A stretch of DNA of 26,228 nt, from NCBI GenBank assembly GCA_000969725.1, contig JXSR01S073358.1. One strand, written 5' to 3'. Under the pieces are notes generated by a model that worked only from the letters and a program-made list of their open reading frames with translations, was not told the origin of the DNA and made no database searches. This stretch comes from Ophiothrix spiculata. Lineage: Eukaryota; Echinodermata; Ophiuroidea; Amphilepidida; Ophiotrichidae. The position numbers and the translations under genes were made by a program. Of this stretch, positions 1 through 11,628 are shown piece after piece. The stretch's first letter is position 1, and the number at the start of each line of letters is the position of its first letter.

Positions 1-800
1 CAAAAGTCAACATTCAGCAATTCTGTTGGAATCAATAGAAAACATGACTTCCTAGTGCAACAAGAAGTTTGTAATGTATACTGACGAAATGGAAGGGGAT
101 GATTAGGTTTTCATTTAAATATTGTCTCGTAAATACAATACACAGTTAATCAAAGACAATGTAATAAAACACGTGCAAACAAAGAAATCATGTATCGTAT
201 TGCCTCGTTTCAAAAAAAAATCACGGTGACAGTATTTTACTCCATATATGTAGCTGTCCAGCTCGTATGAGCAGCTACCTGAACCTGACCCCACCTCCAC
301 CTTGAAACGAAACAGTAATCAATGTATCCTACCAGGACACATTTGCTTAAGGCCTTTTATCTGTGTCTCTTTTCTATCTTGGCCGAGTTTTTTTTTTTTT
401 TTGGTAAATATTGATACTTTTGATTGAACAAACAAACACGACAAAACAAACCATATAAAACAACATGCATTAAAATTATGGTAATACCAAAGTATACTAA
501 AGGTAATGCATATGTCACTTATTTTCATCGATAAACATATCTTTACCGTGATAGCTAATATAGTAAAATCCAAACCGGTTGCATTAGGACAAGAGTTAAA
601 ATCGACTTCCTGTATCAATCCTCTCCGTATGATGTAACTACATTCCCGCGGGCAGCAGGTGAACATGTCTTGAATCAAAAGTCAACATTCAGCAATTCAA
701 ACTAAGAAATCATGTATCGTATTGCCTCGTTTCAAAAAAAAATCACGGTGACAGTATTTTACTCCATATATGTAGCTGTCCAGCTCGTATGAGCAGTAAA
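1..800 (+). repeat. Scrambled partial third copy of the large repeat
   Basis: Bases 1-275 match unit 1 from about 4371 to 4930 without the foldback element. Bases about 425-675 match 4110-4375, including the CCCGCGGGC landmark. Bases 675-797 repeat parts of 1-274 with an internal deletion: the block from AAGAAATCATGTATCG to TCGTATGAGCAG occurs at both 183-275 and 704-796. The copy therefore carries its own local duplication. Its left end lies outside the window. A T run sits at about 390-402. No gene is seen. Confidence 0.8.
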
Positions 801-1229
801 TGCCAGAATCTTTATTTTGCGCTACAGGTGAAAATACATGTGAAAATACATTTGCTGACATTTATTTTATATTTATATTCTTGTGCTATCTACAAAATAC
901 CAGCAAAGGTTAATTTCAAGTAAATGATTGGAAATGTGAAATAAATCTACATACTTTTAAGACAATGAAAAAGCAAAAATACATGTACACAAATAAGTGC
1001 GATTTTAGAGAGCGTTTGAAAGAGTCTTCTTTTCCCTGATGATTTTAGGTAAGAATGGACCAGCCACTTGAAATGCTTTATCACCAGAAGATATTTATTC
1101 CTGGGTATTGTAAGGAGGATAATGTCACTGGATGGACGTTTGGAATAAAAATACTTATTCAAAGTGATGAGATTCTGGAGATATTCATGAGCTTGTGAAT
1201 TCAAGCATTTAGTTGCAACTTATTCCTGT
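801..1229. other. Unassigned spacer before unit 1
   Basis: This stretch is AT-rich and has no counterpart in front of unit 2. The minus-strand frame at 947-1204 shows no recognisable motif and no conserved partner. I see no gene. Confidence 0.5.
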
Positions 1230-2610
1230 TCTCATGATTTAAAAAGCAAACTATATGTTATGTTCAATGCCAAATTATGACTGATTGAACAGCATAATGA
1301 CAAAGTTTTGTAAAATGTTGAAACAAGGCGCAACTTGATTTGTCTATGAATCAAGTATTTTCTGACACACCCTGTAACAATGTCAGTTTGCAAGTTTTTT
1401 TTAATAGATTTGTCTTTATAATAAAAACCTGAAGATTGTAAATGAAAGAATTCCCGAAATACATGTAAGCTTATTTCAATTGCATAGCATAACGATTTTT
1501 TTGTCCAACTACTATACTAATAGAAAAGCAAATTTCACAGATTTGTATAAATTGAAGAAACAAGGCATTGCACATGAATCAGGTTCTTTATGACCCACCC
1601 TGTAACTCTCTTGTTTATATATCTTCAAACCTACTTCCATACATTCGTTTCATGTAAGTGGGACTACATTTGTCTAGCCGGGACACGTTTTCCTTTCCCC
1701 CGTTCTCCTTATTTTACAGGAAGATAGCGTTTAATGAATGATCGTTATACTTCACTGATACAACGCGTCTAGAATGAAGAAGAACAAAAGAAAGTAGCGT
1801 AAAGTAGCGTTTGACCTTGACAACTTACTTAGGTATAGTAAATGCCTATGATCTCATAGCAATTCAGTCTGTTAAATTGTAGCCCAATAAATATACTGAT
1901 AACAATTTTCAGATACTAAAAACTACTTTTCACCGTTTTAAATAAAATTATAAATACATAGGTTGGATATGCAAAAGATAATGAGCCAGTATATATTTCA
2001 TACACTTTATATTCTTGTAACTTTCACATTTAGCTGGAGTAGAATTAATTAATTCTCAACATTGGTTCCACTTTTATTGGAAGATTTTTGTCGGCAAGAA
2101 AGGTGATTGTCAAAACGGATGTAAAACAACTAAAAGCGAGTCAATCAAAAATAAATATATATTAGGCTTCGGAAATTTCCCATTGAAGACTTGACCGAAC
2201 AAGTAATTTAGAAAACCATACAATACGTAATGGATCTGACAAATGAACACCGGAAAGAAACAATGACCCCCTGTCTACTGAAACAGTTAACAAAAACTCA
2301 TAGTATAAACAAAGTTTATTCCACATCCTGAAACAGATTTCAAACAGAGGACGTTATGGGCCACAGATTGGTATATTATATATAGCTCTCTGAATAATGC
2401 ATTATATTTTAACACTTGAAATTAGATCTATTGTAAAATCAAGTTTAAGGAGGATTTCACCCTTGAGTAAAATGGTCATTGACAGTCGTGTCCCATTTGA
2501 AGTTTTTGAAATATTAAGTTACATTATGTATGATGGTATTACGACAGGATTCTACTACATGTATATTTCACCTGTAACTTACGGCTTAACATGTTTAAAA
2601 TGATTTGTTA

Positions 2611-2907
2611 GGGTAGAAACATGGTTCTTTTGAGCTACCAATTATTTGATGCAACAAGTCTTTGTTATCTTATAATCTGATATATAGTTCCAATGTATTT
2701 TCTATTAATAACGGAGGCTTGGTGATGAAAAATCAATACTACCACATTGAGGAGTATTTGATGAAAATGTTTGGTGATTTACAACACCAATTATCCGTTA
2801 TTGATTAGAAGATGCATTGGAATTATATTACAAGATTATAAGATAACAAAGATTTGTTACACAAATTATTTGGTATAGCACAAAAAACAACAACTATAAT
2901 TTGACCC
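2611..2907 (+). mobile_element. Foldback MITE, family A, copy 1
   Basis: Long imperfect inverted arms of about 100 bases flank a short loop. Landmarks are GTCTTTGTTATCTTATAAT on the left and ATTATAAGATAACAAAGA on the right, with AATAACGGA and TCCGTTATT nearer the centre. Outer ends are GGG and CCC, with a TA before the left end. The matching place in unit 2 (about 9028-9040) has only a TA and no element, so insertion followed the duplication or was lost in unit 2. No coding capacity is present. Confidence 0.85.
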
Positions 2908-3344
2908 TCACTCTTAATCATCAACATCAGTCATTCGATCATGATCCCTTTTAACAATAACAATATGACATCAAACAAAGTCGAATGCTTTAAAATTGGT
3001 TGACAGAATACCGTAACTGCAAATAACTGAAATGAATCAGGAAGAAACGAAAGTGACAAACTGACTGTAACATATGATAATAAAATGAAAATTAACTCTC
3101 GTAACAAACTCAGTTACATTGTTCTGTCTTTTTCCGCTGACCAAAAATCAGTAATCGAGGCACGTTGGAGTAACAGTTCGGGCTTAAAATATATTACAAG
3201 ATAGCGGACTGCAGAATATAGATCCAATACAATAAAAGTGTTCTGCTTAAAGCGTAGTGTGCAATGTTATTCTCCCGTGAGGGGAATTCATTTCTATATT
3301 CCTACTTGTTGATTTTTATGTTTCGTTGGTTCAGTAGAGTATAG

Positions 3345-3711
3345 ACACCTGCAGGTGCCTTCTTTGATAATGTATGCGTGTGATATTTGGATAGAAGAGT
3401 TATTATGAAAACAGCACTTTGTCTAGTCAAATGTGATGGTAATAATAAAGGAAGATGTAATAAAAGACACAATCTGTGTTAAAATGCCCAAATATTTAAA
3501 TGTCTTTTGATTTGTATTTTTCACCTCATGCCATTTATATGTGATTTCCAAATATTATTTTTAACTGCTTTGTATTTGTGTACAGTATCTATACTTAACA
3601 ATATTATCACTATTTTAATTACAAAATATCACTTTGAGTACAATAAACTTTATCTTTTTTTTTTCAGGTTCGTAATATAACCTTTACATTCTAAATTATT
3701 TAATTATGTGT
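3345..3711. other. Unit 1 segment without counterpart in unit 2
   Basis: From just after AGAGTATA to the GTAGTACGC anchor, unit 1 holds about 365 AT-rich bases that unit 2 replaces with 9375-9497. It includes a 12-base perfect palindrome, CACCTGCAGGTG (3346-3357), which also matches the E-box core, and a T run followed by CAG near 3668. I see no gene. Confidence 0.7.
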
Positions 3712-4571
3712 GTAGTACGCATTGATTTTTTTTTAATTTATTCAAATGTCACCTTTACTAGGGTATGAAATAAAATGTTGAAATTTGGAACATGTTTATA
3801 TCGTGGTGATGATTTTAAAATAATTTGAGCACATTCATTAAGAAACATTATTATTTGTTATATTTCTTTTTGAAAGAAAAGTAAGTTAATCTAATAGTCA
3901 CAAGATGCAAGACTTGCGTGATGAAATTTGATATTTAGACTGGGTGATAAATCTGAATAATGCTTACACTTGTAATAACAACGTATTATTATCATTTGCA
4001 TATTTAAACAGTGGTACTCCATCTTAAAATATATAAATCAGAAGTCCATGTCTGCCATGTCCAATTTGCTAAATTTGACCAAGTTAGGGGGATAATGTTA
4101 TTGGTACCAAACAAACAGACAAAACGAAACATACTACAGAAAACCATTGAAATTAAGCTAAAGAATTCAACTTAATTTAATGTTTAAACTATAGTTATAC
4201 ATTAACTCACTTGTTTTCGTCAATGTACATGTCTATACAGTGTTAGCTTATTTAGATAAAATTCAAATTGGCTGCATCATGATAAAGAGTTCAAATAAAC
4301 ATCTTGTATCAAATCTCCTCAGTATGATGTAACAACATTCCCGCGGGCAACAAGTGAACATTTCTAGAATCAAAAGTCAACGTTCAACAATTCTCTTGGA
4401 ATCAATAGAAAACATGACTTCCTGGGGCAACAAGAAGTTTGTAATATATTCAAAGGTACTGATGTAATGCAAGGAAGCATCATGTTGCCATTAAAGTTTT
4501 GTATCTTAAATACAATACCAACTTAATCAAAGAAAATGTAATGAAAGGTGTGCAAATGAAGAGAACAAATC

Positions 4572-4859
4572 AGGGCCAAATTATAGTTCTTTTTGAGCAA
4601 TGTTGAGTTACCAAATATTTTGTGTAACAAGTCTTTGTTATCTTATAATTTAGTAATATAATTCCAATGCATCTTCTAATCAATAACGGATAATTGGTGG
4701 TGAAAATCATCAAACAAACCAAACATTTTCATTGATTTACAACACCAATTATCCGTTATTAATTAGGAGATGCATTGGAATTATATTACTAGATTATAAG
4801 ATAACAAAGACTTGTTACACAAAATATTTGGTAGCTCAAAAGATCTATAATTTGGCCCT
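4572..4859 (+). mobile_element. Foldback MITE, family A, copy 2
   Basis: This is a second member of the family at 2611-2907, with better-kept ends: AGGGCCAAATTATAG on the left and CTATAATTTGGCCCT on the right, exact inverse complements. The same arms run inward to AATAACGGATAATTGGTG and its inverse. The right flank is TA followed by GGGTTGG. Unit 2 near 10860 reads AAAGTAGGGTTGG without the insert, which supports a TA target. The frame at 4732-4914 is just the palindromic arm. Confidence 0.9.
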
Positions 4860-4974
4860 TAGGGTTGGTATCGTGTTGCCTCATTTCATCAAAAATCACG
4901 AAGGCAGTATCTGATTCACATATTTGTAGTGTAATCACCCCTTCCTGTTAACTCGCTCTAAAACTTTCTATTTA

Positions 4975-5190
4975 TTAATTCAACTACTATGATTGGTTCA
5001 TCCAACAATGTTTTGTACAACTCGTATATTAAACTATCCGAGCCTGGAGTTTAATTGCCTTTTCAAACGCTGTATACTATGTTTGCATTCATCAATAGTT
5101 AGTTCCCTATCTAATGTTTTAACTTCCTCATCTTCCAGAACATTTATTTCTTTATGATATTTCAAAAAGTCAAATATACCAGAAACCATT
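4975..5190 (-). pseudogene. LINE reverse transcriptase fragment, frameshifted (unit 1)
   Basis: Read on the minus strand, this encodes the linker and pre-palm region found just before the catalytic core of L1/Tx1-like LINE reverse transcriptases, including DRELTIDECK. An extra base near 5064, relative to unit 2, shifts the frame inside the stretch that should read NKTPGSD, and a stop follows. The catalytic core is missing. It is a dead fragment shared with unit 2, so it was present before the duplication. Confidence 0.75.
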
Positions 5191-5200
5191 GCACCGGTGT

Positions 5201-5203
5201 TTG

Positions 5204-5245
<42 letters not shown>

Positions 5246-5253
5246 TTGTTATT
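5201..5253 (+). repeat. TTG/CTG triplet repeat, expanded in unit 1
   Basis: About three TTG units are followed by ten GCT units and further TTG units. The matching place in unit 2 (11201-11219) has only a short TTG run and no CTG. The CTG block therefore arose or was lost after the duplication. On the minus strand it lies just upstream of the LINE fragment. Confidence 0.95.
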
Positions 5254-6292
5254 GTTTTGTTTTTGGTTTCATTTTTTTGATTTTGTAGATTTTTTTTACA
5301 CTTTTTTCAAAAATAGTTAAATATTTTTGAGTTTCGTTTTTCTTCCTTATACTACATGCATGCATGTATTTCGGTCTGTTGTCCCTTGTGTTGTCTGTGA
5401 ACAGTTATTCTCTAGTTTCTTTTTTTACCAGATACAATATTTTACTTTTTCATCACACACATTTATTGCAGATTGTTCTTCGTTTGTTAAGTCGAAAAAA
5501 ATCAATTTGGTAATTCTATTTAGTTTTCTTCGATGTTGTGCTTTAGCCTTACAACAATCTATTACAAAGATACTAACATTGATTGTATAATGGAGTTATC
5601 TCTGGATTGACAAAAGAAAATGAGATGAAATAAAAAGCATTTGCTAGCTTGGACGTTTGTTTATATATATTATGATGATATTTAATATTGAAAACAAGTT
5701 GTTTTCGATTATATCATTTTTTTTTTTAGAAAAGCTGCACATGGTATTTTCACTTCTTGTTTTATTCCAATATATTTCTAGCTGTTTTTTTACTATACGT
5801 GCAAACTATTGATCTGTAAATCTGCAACGTTAGATACTATAGCCAAAACCTGTGCAGATGAACTTGATCAATAAGATGATTTTCACCACATCCTGAACTC
5901 TACTTTTTTATGTATACAGTATAAAAATAAATTATACTCTCGAGATACGATTACATAGCATGAATTATTGATATGTGAATTGTTTCCTGAGACAAGGTGT
6001 ATAAATCAAATTTTAACTCCCAAAGAGACTCTCTCTGTAGGCTCAAAAAGAAGAGTAACAAGCCTTTTTATACAGCCTCAAGAACTTGTCCATGATTTTG
6101 AGGAATATTGGAGTAAATTGCAATTCTTTACCAACTTTAATTTTTTTACGCCGGCGCAAAAAACTGGTGTGAAAACAGAGTTTCTAGTTTGGAAACTTAA
6201 AAGATCTTGTTTCTACACTTTTGGCGGCCAATCAAATTATTTTTGATGAAATTGTTTCTCTTTTAATATGTATTTCACTATCTACAGGGGTT

Positions 6293-7429
6293 TTTTTTGA
6301 ATTAACTAATATAAACTGCAAGTTTAGGTATCAGACCTCACATTCATGAAATTTGAAAAAATATATCTTTCCTGTAAGACTTTTAAAATTTGCAATTTAT
6401 AATGTTACTTTAACATGCTTTATGTATAAAATACAGCTCTATATTATTGTTAAGTAAGTTAAGTCGCGAAAACATCATTTATTATGCAAACGAACGCACG
6501 CGGTCCTGGTTATAGTCCAACATGGCCAATCCTGTGGGAATCGATGCGAAATCGTTCTTCTATTTCTTCAGCTAAAATACAAAACTTTCAATGTAAGTAA
6601 ATCACTGCATTCTGATATTCTTTTGTGTTTTTGTTGAGTTTGTACTACAATAGGCCTAGTTGTCGGTGGTTGTGGTAAATTGCTAAATTGCGATGAAATG
6701 TGTCTGCCACATGTGCAGTCATGACAGTACGGCAATTGATTAGCAAGTCGTATAGGCCTATTGTGTAGTAAGCTTCCGTAAAGGCTACATTGTATTAATA
6801 GTCCTGGCAAATTGTAGCCAAGTTTGGACTTATTTAAGGCTACAGTCCCTAAATGGGTGCCATTTTTGCCAACGGCATCTTTACTGCAACTTTTTACCTA
6901 CTTACCCATATCAGAATAATACAATTTTTGGCGTACATATGTAATAGAGTCTCTAGTTTATACATGAGACTTTAGTAGTGATTTCACGTCCATTACCAAG
7001 GTCAAAATTATGTCAATAAACTACTTCGAAAAATTTACAATTTCGCCGAAACCTTGAAATTTTATGATGTTTGAACGATTCGCCTTTTTTCAAATTTTGA
7101 CAGATTGTAGGCTTGATACTTTTTATTGAATTACAAATAATATTTTATAAATGTGTTGTGTTGATTTTGAATGATAATGTAACAAACCCGCGTTGTTTTG
7201 CCCGAAAAACCGGGCGTGAATTATGACTCTGAGTTCGCCCTGTTTGAGCTGTGAATAGCCTGATTTTAGTATCTACATTATCTACATTTTGTCTGATATA
7301 CGCATTCGCATAATTTACTTACAAATTGAGCATTCCAATGAGCCAAAAATTGCAATTTTTATGTAAACAAAAGAAAAATACGGCATTCTAATGTTTATGT
7401 TTTAGATTTTAGTTCACCATCTCAACGCT
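6293..7429. other. Spacer between units 1 and the SINE; one inverted repeat
   Basis: No gene is seen. ACTACAATAGGCCTA (6644-6658) and TAGGCCTATTGTGTAGT (6753-6769) form inverted arms around about 95 bases, which may be a small foldback repeat. The minus-strand frame at 6568-6810 spans it and shows no motif. The remainder is AT-rich with no recognisable element. Confidence 0.6.
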
Positions 7430-7645
7430 GCCTTGATAGCTCAGCGGTAGATCTCTCGCTTCGTAATGCATGACTAACCACCGCCATAATCCAGTCCCCG
7501 CAAAGGCAGTGGAAACTATTTATCTTTTCATGATTGAAAAATAGTTAGGATTCACATTTTCCTGAGCATGTGGATAACTCGTACCCTTAATATAACATCA
7601 TGCATTCCATGGGCTGTGATTTCCACGGAGTTAAAAAAAAATAAA
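7430..7645 (+). repeat. tRNA-derived SINE
   Basis: The head resembles a tRNA 5' half with a good RNA polymerase III A box, TAGCTCAGCGG (7437-7447), followed by a tRNA-like loop and a degraded B box near 7486. A body of about 130 bases ends in an A-rich tail, AAAAAAAAATAAAG (about 7633-7646). The tRNA cloverleaf cannot be completed, so this is not a working tRNA gene. Flanking duplications are not evident. Confidence 0.65.
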
Positions 7646-9374
7646 GAATATCAGTATGCAATGATTTATTTACTTTCAAATTAATTTTATTTTACATAAA
7701 TAATTTGAAATAAATTACATAACAATGATATATAAATGTTTACATAACAATTACTGAGATCGTGAAAGAAACAAACAAACAAATCAATTTATTTAAATTG
7801 AGATAACTTATAATTGGTTTCATCTATTCTCATGATTTAAAAAGCAAACTATATGTTATCTTTCAATGCCAAATTATGCCTGATTGAACAGCAGGATGAC
7901 AAAGTTTTGAAACAAGGCATTTAACTTGTATTGTCTATGAATCAAGTGTTTTCTGACACATCCTGTAACAATGTCAGAATCAATTTCTTTAATATATTTG
8001 CCTTTATGATAAAAAAAATCTGAAGATTGTCAATGAAAGCATTTCCGCGTATCCCAGCTTATTTCAATAGGATAGCATAACGAATTGTTTGTCCAACTAC
8101 TAATACTAATAATAATAGAAAAGCATATTTCATAGATTTGTATAAATTGAAGAAACAAGGCACTGCACGCGATCAAACTCTTTATGACACGCCCTGTAAT
8201 TCGTTTCATCTGAATGGGACTACATTTGTCTAGTCGGGACATGTTGTCCTTCCCCGGTTCTCCTTCTTTTACTGGAAGATAGCGTTTAAAGAATGTTCGT
8301 TCTATACTATATACTTCTCTGATATAACGCGTCTAGAATGAAGAAGAACAAAATAATAAAAGAAAGTAGCGTTTGACCTTGACAACTTACTTAGGTATAG
8401 TAAATGCCTATGACCTCAAAGTGATTCAGAATACCAAATTGCAATCCGATGAATATACTGATGACTTTTTTCAGATACTAAAATTACTTTTTACAGTTTT
8501 AAATAAAATTATAAAGACATAGGTTGGATAACGAGTCAGTAAGAAAATATGTCATTTTTCACTTTATATTCTTGTTGCTTTGACATTTAGTTGGAAAATG
8601 ACAAACAATAACTAATTGGAGAAGAATTAATTAAATCTCAACATTAGTTCCACTTTTATTAGAAGAATTTTCGTCGGCAAAATGTGATTGTCAGAACGGA
8701 TGTAAAACAACTAAAAGCGAGTGAATCAATATGAATATATGAATATATATTAGGCTTCGGGAATTCCCCGTTGAAAACCTGACCGAACATGTAATTTAGA
8801 AAACCAATTCAATACCGTATTTGAATAATGCATCATATTTTAACACTTGAGATTAGATCTATTGTTAAATCAAGTTTAAAGAGGATTTTACCCTTGAGTA
8901 AAATGATCACTGACAGGCGTGGCACATTTGAAGTTTTTGAAATATTAAGTTACATAATATATGATGGTATTACGACAGGATTCTACATGTACATTTCACC
9001 TGTAACTTACAGCTTAACATGTTTAGAATGGTTTTTAAGTGTTTATCATCAACACCAGTCATTCGATCATGATACCTTTTAACAGTAACAATATGACGTC
9101 AATCAAAGTCGAATGCCTCAGACGTGGTTGACAGAATAAATGCAAATAACTGAAAGGACTGTCGTAACAAACTCAGTTACATTATTCTTGTCTTTGTCCG
9201 CTGACCAAAAATCATTAAACGAGGCATGTTTGAGTAACAGTTCGGGCTTAAAATATATTACAAGATAGCCGACCGTGTAAAAAAGGGGTTCTGCTTAGAG
9301 CTTAGTGTGCAATGTTATCCTCCTGTGAGTGGGAATTCATTTCTATATTCCGACTTGTCGATCTGTAGAGTATA

Positions 9375-9497
9375 AGGGGCGCACCATTAGATTTCCAGGG
9401 GGGAGCAGGAAGTTTTTAGAAAAAAAAAATCCCCCTCCATAGGCAGAAGGGAAAAAAATTTACCCCTGAACATGGAATAGGGGAAAAACATTAAATT
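9375..9497 (+). repeat. G-rich replacement segment in unit 2
   Basis: The sequence begins AGGGGCGCACCATTAGATTT and continues with G, A and C runs before the shared anchor GTAGTACGC at 9501. It stands where unit 1 has an unrelated 365-base segment. The composition is unlike its surroundings and looks like a fragment of a dispersed repeat, but I cannot name the family. Confidence 0.6.
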
Positions 9498-10289
9498 CCA
9501 GTAGTACGCATTGAATTAATGGTATTATTCAAATGTCACCTTTACTAGAGTATGAAATAAAATGTTGTAATTTGGAACATATTTATAGCATGGTGATGAT
9601 TTTAAAATAATAAGTTGGTCGAGCACATTCATAAAGAAACATGATTGATTTGTTATATTTCTTTTTGAAAGCAAAGTAAGAAAAATGTAATAGTTACAAG
9701 ATACAAGACTTGCGTACCGAAATTTGATATTTAGACCGGGTGATAAATCTGAATAATGAAAACACTTGTAATAACAATGTATAATTATCATTTGCATAAA
9801 TCAGAAGTCCATGTCTGCTGTGTCCAATTTGCTGAATTCGACCACGTTAGGGGAATTAAGTTATTGGTACTAAACAAACAGACGAAACGGAACATACCAC
9901 AGAAAACCATCGAAATCAAGTTGAATAATTCAAGTTAAATTTAATGCATTTTAAGTAAAGTTATACATTAAGTCACTTGTTTTCGTCAATTACTCAATGT
10001 ACATGTGTATACAGTGTTAGCTTATTTAATAAAATTCAAATTGGCTGCATTCAGATTGGCTGCATCATGATGAAAAGTTAGTTAGAATAAATGTCTTGAA
10101 TCAAATCTCCTCAGTATTATGTAACACCATTCCCGCGGGCAACAAGTGAACATTTCTAGAATCAAAAGTCAACATTCAACAATTCTCTTGGAATCAATAG
10201 AAAACAGGACTTCCTGTGGCAACACGACGTTTATTATGTATTCAAAGGAACTGATGTATTGCAAGGGAAGCATCATGTTGCCATTTATA

Positions 10290-10787
10290 TTGAATATGCC
10301 AGAATACAAGAAACCCCAACTCCAATAGCTCCCTTCTGTTAAGTTCTGTAAAATATAAATGCATACAAATCTTTGAAAATGCTTTCAAATCAATGAAAAG
10401 CATTTCCATGTCTATATCCCAATCATAGTGTCACATTTGACCTTGTAGTTGATTTTTTTTAGACATTGTTAGATAATTTTTCTAGTATATAGTTGCCGGG
10501 GAGCTCATTGGGTTGGGGTTTTCTTGTAATGACTGTTTAGATATAGCAACAATTAATGTTGGGGTTTTCTTATAATGACTGTTTAGATATAGCAACAATT
10601 ATCTAACAATGTCTAAAAAGGTTAACTACAAGGTCAAATGTGACACTATGATTAGGATATTGACATGGAAATGCTATTTTAGTGATGTGAAAGCATTTTC
10701 TGAGATTTTTATGCATTTATGTTTTATAAGTATAATTAACAGAAGGCAGCTATTGGAGTTGGGGTTTTCTTACACTGGCGTATTCAA
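10290..10787 (+). mobile_element. Foldback element, family B (498 bases)
   Basis: Terminal inverted repeats are TTGAATATGCCAG on the left and the near inverse CTGGCGTATTCAA on the right. Arms of about 180 bases follow, sharing CCCCAACTCCAATAGCT, GCATTTCCATGTC and CATAGTGTCACATTTGACC in inverse orientation. Between them two direct copies of about 45 bases begin GTTGGGGTTTTCTT (10513 and 10558). Unit 1 lacks the element near 4490-4500. No transposase is present. The frame at 10609-10800 is part of the right arm. The target duplication is not clear. Confidence 0.85.
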
Positions 10788-10973
10788 TTTTGTATCTTAA
10801 ATACAATACCAACTTAATCAAAGATAATGTAATGAAAGGTGTGCAAACGACGAGAACAAAGTAGGGTTGGTATCGTGTTGCCTCATTTCATCAAAAATCA
10901 CGTGACAGTATCTGATTCACATATTTGTAGTGTAATCAGCCCTTCCCGTTCACGCGCTTTAAATTTCTATTAA

Positions 10974-11215
10974 TTAATTCAACTTTACCATGATATGTTC
11001 ATCCAATAATGTTTTATACAACTCGTATGTTAAACTATCCGAGCCTGGAGTTTTATTGCCTTTTAAACGCTGTATACTTTGTTTGCATTCATCAATAGTT
11101 AGTTCCCTATCTGATGTTTTAACTTCCTCATCTTCCAAAACATTTACTTCTTTATAATATTTCAAAATGTCATTTATACCAGAAACCCTTGCCCCGATTT
11201 TTGTTGTTGTTGTTG
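10974..11215 (-). pseudogene. LINE reverse transcriptase fragment (unit 2)
   Basis: The minus strand reads openly through DILKYYKEVNVLEDEE, then DRELTIDECKQSI, then LKGNKTPGSDSLTYELYK. The NKxPGSDxLTxExYK signature is the conserved entry to the reverse transcriptase domain in L1/Tx1-type non-LTR retrotransposons. The fragment ends within about 15 residues of that signature, well before the catalytic residues, and lacks endonuclease. It is therefore a truncated relic. The frame is better preserved here than in unit 1. Confidence 0.8.
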
Positions 11216-11628
11216 TTTTGTTTTTGTTTTCATTTTTAGATTTTATAGATTTTTTTATACTTTTGTCAAGAATTGTTAAATATTTTGAGTTTCCTTTTTC
11301 TTTCTTATACTATTTCGGTCTTTATCTTATTGTTGTCCCTTGTGTTGTCTGTGTTTTTACCAGATACCATATTTTACTTTTTTCATCACACACATTTATG
11401 TCAGATTGTCCACCGTTTGTTGAGTCGAAAAATTCAATTTCTTAATTCTATTCGTTTTTCTTTCATGCTGTGCTTTAGCCTTACAACAATCTATTGCAAA
11501 GATACTAACTTTGATTGTATAATAGAGTTATCTCTGGATTAACAAAAGTAAATGAGATGAAGTAAAATAGCTTGGACGTTTGTTTATCAATATTGTGCCC
11601 AAAACGACTAATTTATTATGATATTTAA

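Larger units (their letters stand above)
1230..6292 (+). repeat. Large direct repeat, unit 1 (about 5.1 kb)
   Basis: This segment is colinear with 7828-13157. Matching anchors are 1230/7828, 2397/8828, 3712/9501, 4371/10160, 5041/11041, 5971/12521 and 6292/13157. Over 2397-2600 I count about 15 substitutions and one 3-base gap against unit 2. The match starts at TCTCATGATTTAAAAAGC and fades after CTACAGG. Unit 1 lacks six insertions present in unit 2 and carries two foldback elements of its own. It could be a segmental duplication or a copy of a large non-autonomous mobile element; no terminal signature decides between these. Confidence 0.9.

Noticed and set aside
5968-6246. Plus-strand frame of 92 codons at the end of unit 1.
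   Set aside because: The matching part of unit 2 is broken by the inserts at 12630 and 12866 and shows no protein motif, so it is treated as chance.
1230-6292. Units 1 and 2 as Helitrons (5' TC start, CTRR end).
   Set aside because: The left end does begin TC, but the right end reads CTACAGG, with no hairpin before a CTRR and no A-T insertion site.
2397-9082. Homologous frames of 68 and 84 codons in units 1 and 2 (2397-2603 and 8828-9082) as a conserved small gene.
   Set aside because: Comparing them by codon I count about 11 amino-acid-changing and 4 silent differences, roughly the ratio expected without selection. The reading frame survives with a 3-base gap, but nothing else supports coding.
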